Below are positions 5,880 to 6,980 of a stretch of DNA of 6,980 bases, piece after piece. Origin of the DNA: Fimbriimonadia bacterium (GTDB taxonomy: Bacteria; Armatimonadota; Fimbriimonadia; Fimbriimonadales; Fimbriimonadaceae); NCBI GenBank assembly GCA_029824495.1, contig JALGXY010000430.1, positions 1-6,980 of the forward strand, read 5' to 3'. The translations under genes were made by a program, and so were the position numbers. A model generated the notes under the pieces. The model worked only from the letters and a program-made list of their open reading frames with translations, was not told the DNA's origin and made no database searches. The stretch's first letter is position 1. Every line of letters begins with the position of its first letter.

Positions 5880-6980
5880 GGGTCGACGTCGATCGCCAGG
5901 CGAGCATCCTTTTCTTTCAAGCCTTCCACCGCGCCCCGAATCGGCTCAACATCGGCTTCGAGCGGGAGCTTGATCATGATGTGTCTGCGCCAGCTCCCTT
6001 TGATCCTCTCGATCGGGCAGAATGCCGGACCCAACACATCACCGTTCGTGACCTCCACCCTGAGTTTTTGGGCGGCGGCGGCAGATAAGCGCATCACCGA
6101 TTCTCGATCCTTGCCGGTGCAGAGGATGTTCACGAGACGCCAGAAGGGCGGGTAGGCAGCCAGCTTTCGCTGCTCGATTTCGTATTCGAAGAACTCCTCG
6201 TAATCGTGATCTTTTGCCGCCAAGACAGCCGGGTGCAGAGGGTTGAACGTCTGGATCACAACTCGGCCATGGTGGTCGCCACGTCCTGCCCTGCCAGCCA
6301 CCTGCGAGAGGAGCTGAAACGTGCGCTCTGAAGCGCGGAAATCCGGGATGTTGAGCGAGATGTCCGCTGCGATCACTCCGACCAGAGTCACATTGGGAAA
6401 GTCGAGGCCCTTCGCGACCATCTGAGTGCCGACCAGGACATCGGTCTGCCCGCCACGAAACCGAGTGAGGATCTCTTCGAGGGCTCCCTTCTTTCGAGCG
6501 ATGTCTCGGTCGAGTCTAGCAATGGCCGCCTGTGGCAGAAGCTGCTGGACCTCTTCATGAACCCTCTCGGCGCCCATCCCAAACGGCTTCATCCGCTCGC
6601 CTTCACAGACCGGACAGATGTTCGGAACGTTCATTTTTCGGTCGCAGTGGTGGCAGCGCAGCAGGCTCTCGGCTCGATGATAGGCCAGCGAAACAGCACA
6701 GGTTTCACACTCGAGTTTGTGCCCGCAGTCACGGCACATCACAAAAGGCGAATAGGCTCTTCTGTTGAGGAACAGGATCGACTGCTTGCCGCTCTGGTAG
6801 GTCTCCTTAAGCAGGGCCTGCAGAGTCGGGGAGAAGAGTGAGGGTGCGCCCGATTTGAAGCCCTCAGTCATATCTTCGATCAGAACATCTGGCATCGTGG
6901 CTGCTGCAGCCCTGCTCGGCAGGGTCAGGAGCTTGAGATCTCCCGACCGAGCCTGCTCGAATGATTCGAGGCTCGGCGTT
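5864..6980 (-). CDS. priA: Primosomal replication-restart helicase PriA, C-terminal part (5' end off the right edge)
   Basis: PriA is a 3'-to-5' superfamily 2 helicase that recognises abandoned forks and D-loops and reloads the replisome. The visible 371 residues begin within helicase motif III (TPSLES, residues 1-6). They include LNRRAYSPF (71-79) and eight zinc-binding cysteines in four CXXC pairs (C82/C85, C91/C94, C109/C112, C122/C125). The motif V region is GTQMVAKGLDFPNVTLVG (184-201). IPDFRASERTFQLLSQVAGRAGRG (210-234) carries motif VI with its arginines, followed by VVIQT and the YPPF segment (276-279) of the C-terminal domain. All the zinc cysteines and helicase residues expected in this part are present. 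A leucine stands where many homologues have histidine in KG-x-DFP. The frame continues to the edge with no start codon needed inside the window, so ATG at 6895 is internal. The missing N-terminal part should hold the DNA-binding and Walker motifs. The stop codon lies inside the 3' end of the convergent MFS gene. Confidence 0.97.
   Translation of the reverse strand, partial: TPSLESFEQARSGDLKLLTLPSRAAAATMPDVLIEDMTEGFKSGAPSLFSPTLQALLKETYQSGKQSILFLNRRAYSPFVMCRDCGHKLECETCAVSLAYHRAESLLRCHHCDRKMNVPNICPVCEGERMKPFGMGAERVHEEVQQLLPQAAIARLDRDIARKKGALEEILTRFRGGQTDVLVGTQMVAKGLDFPNVTLVGVIAADISLNIPDFRASERTFQLLSQVAGRAGRGDHHGRVVIQTFNPLHPAVLAAKDHDYEEFFEYEIEQRKLAAYPPFWRLVNILCTGKDRESVMRLSAAAAQKLRVEVTNGDVLGPAFCPIERIKGSWRRHIMIKLPLEADVEPIRGAVEGLKEKDARLAIDVDPYTLS

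Noticed and set aside
6557..6841. Plus-strand open frames of 78 and 94 codons inside priA
   Set aside because: They are antisense to the PriA zinc-binding region, where all eight cysteines are in frame on the minus strand.

Overview
The window reads as compact, ordinary chromosomal DNA from a diderm (Gram-negative type) bacterium. Five protein genes cover almost all of it and there is only one real intergenic gap. I see no RNA genes, insertion sequences, CRISPR arrays or phage genes. The diderm assignment rests on a very large TamB/AsmA-like envelope protein. Lipoyl synthase implies lipoylated 2-oxoacid dehydrogenases or a glycine cleavage system. Gene style (large AsmA-like protein, weak or absent Shine-Dalgarno sequences, membrane-tethered redoxin) would suit Planctomycetota, perhaps Phycisphaerae. 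That placement is an impression and is not proven by the sequence.

Layout from left to right. Positions 1-2980 (minus strand) hold the first 993 codons of a TamB/AsmA-family protein that runs off the left edge. Positions 3002-3910 (minus) hold lipA, 21 nt upstream of the TamB-like gene and probably co-transcribed with it. Positions 3911-3981 form a 71-nt divergent intergenic region with a perfect 7-bp inverted repeat at its centre. Positions 3982-4665 (plus) encode a membrane-anchored thioredoxin-fold protein with a CPC motif. It overlaps by ATGA with a 12-helix MFS transporter at 4662-5879 (plus). Positions 5864-6980 (minus) hold the C-terminal 371 codons of the replication-restart helicase PriA, which runs off the right edge and overlaps the MFS gene tail-to-tail by 16 nt.

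Functionally, three of the genes are conserved housekeeping genes (lipA, priA and a TamB-like envelope factor). The redoxin-MFS pair is the only part whose job is unclear. It looks like a translationally coupled two-gene unit, with a periplasm-facing thiol protein next to an exporter-type permease. The dyad between lipA and this pair could be a shared operator.

I do not see a clearly novel system. The points most worth checking are the unusual Cys/Met arrangement of the redoxin and its coupling to the MFS gene, the roughly 100-residue periodic repeats of the TamB-like protein, the operator-like dyad, and a strong excess of GATC and CGATCG across the window.
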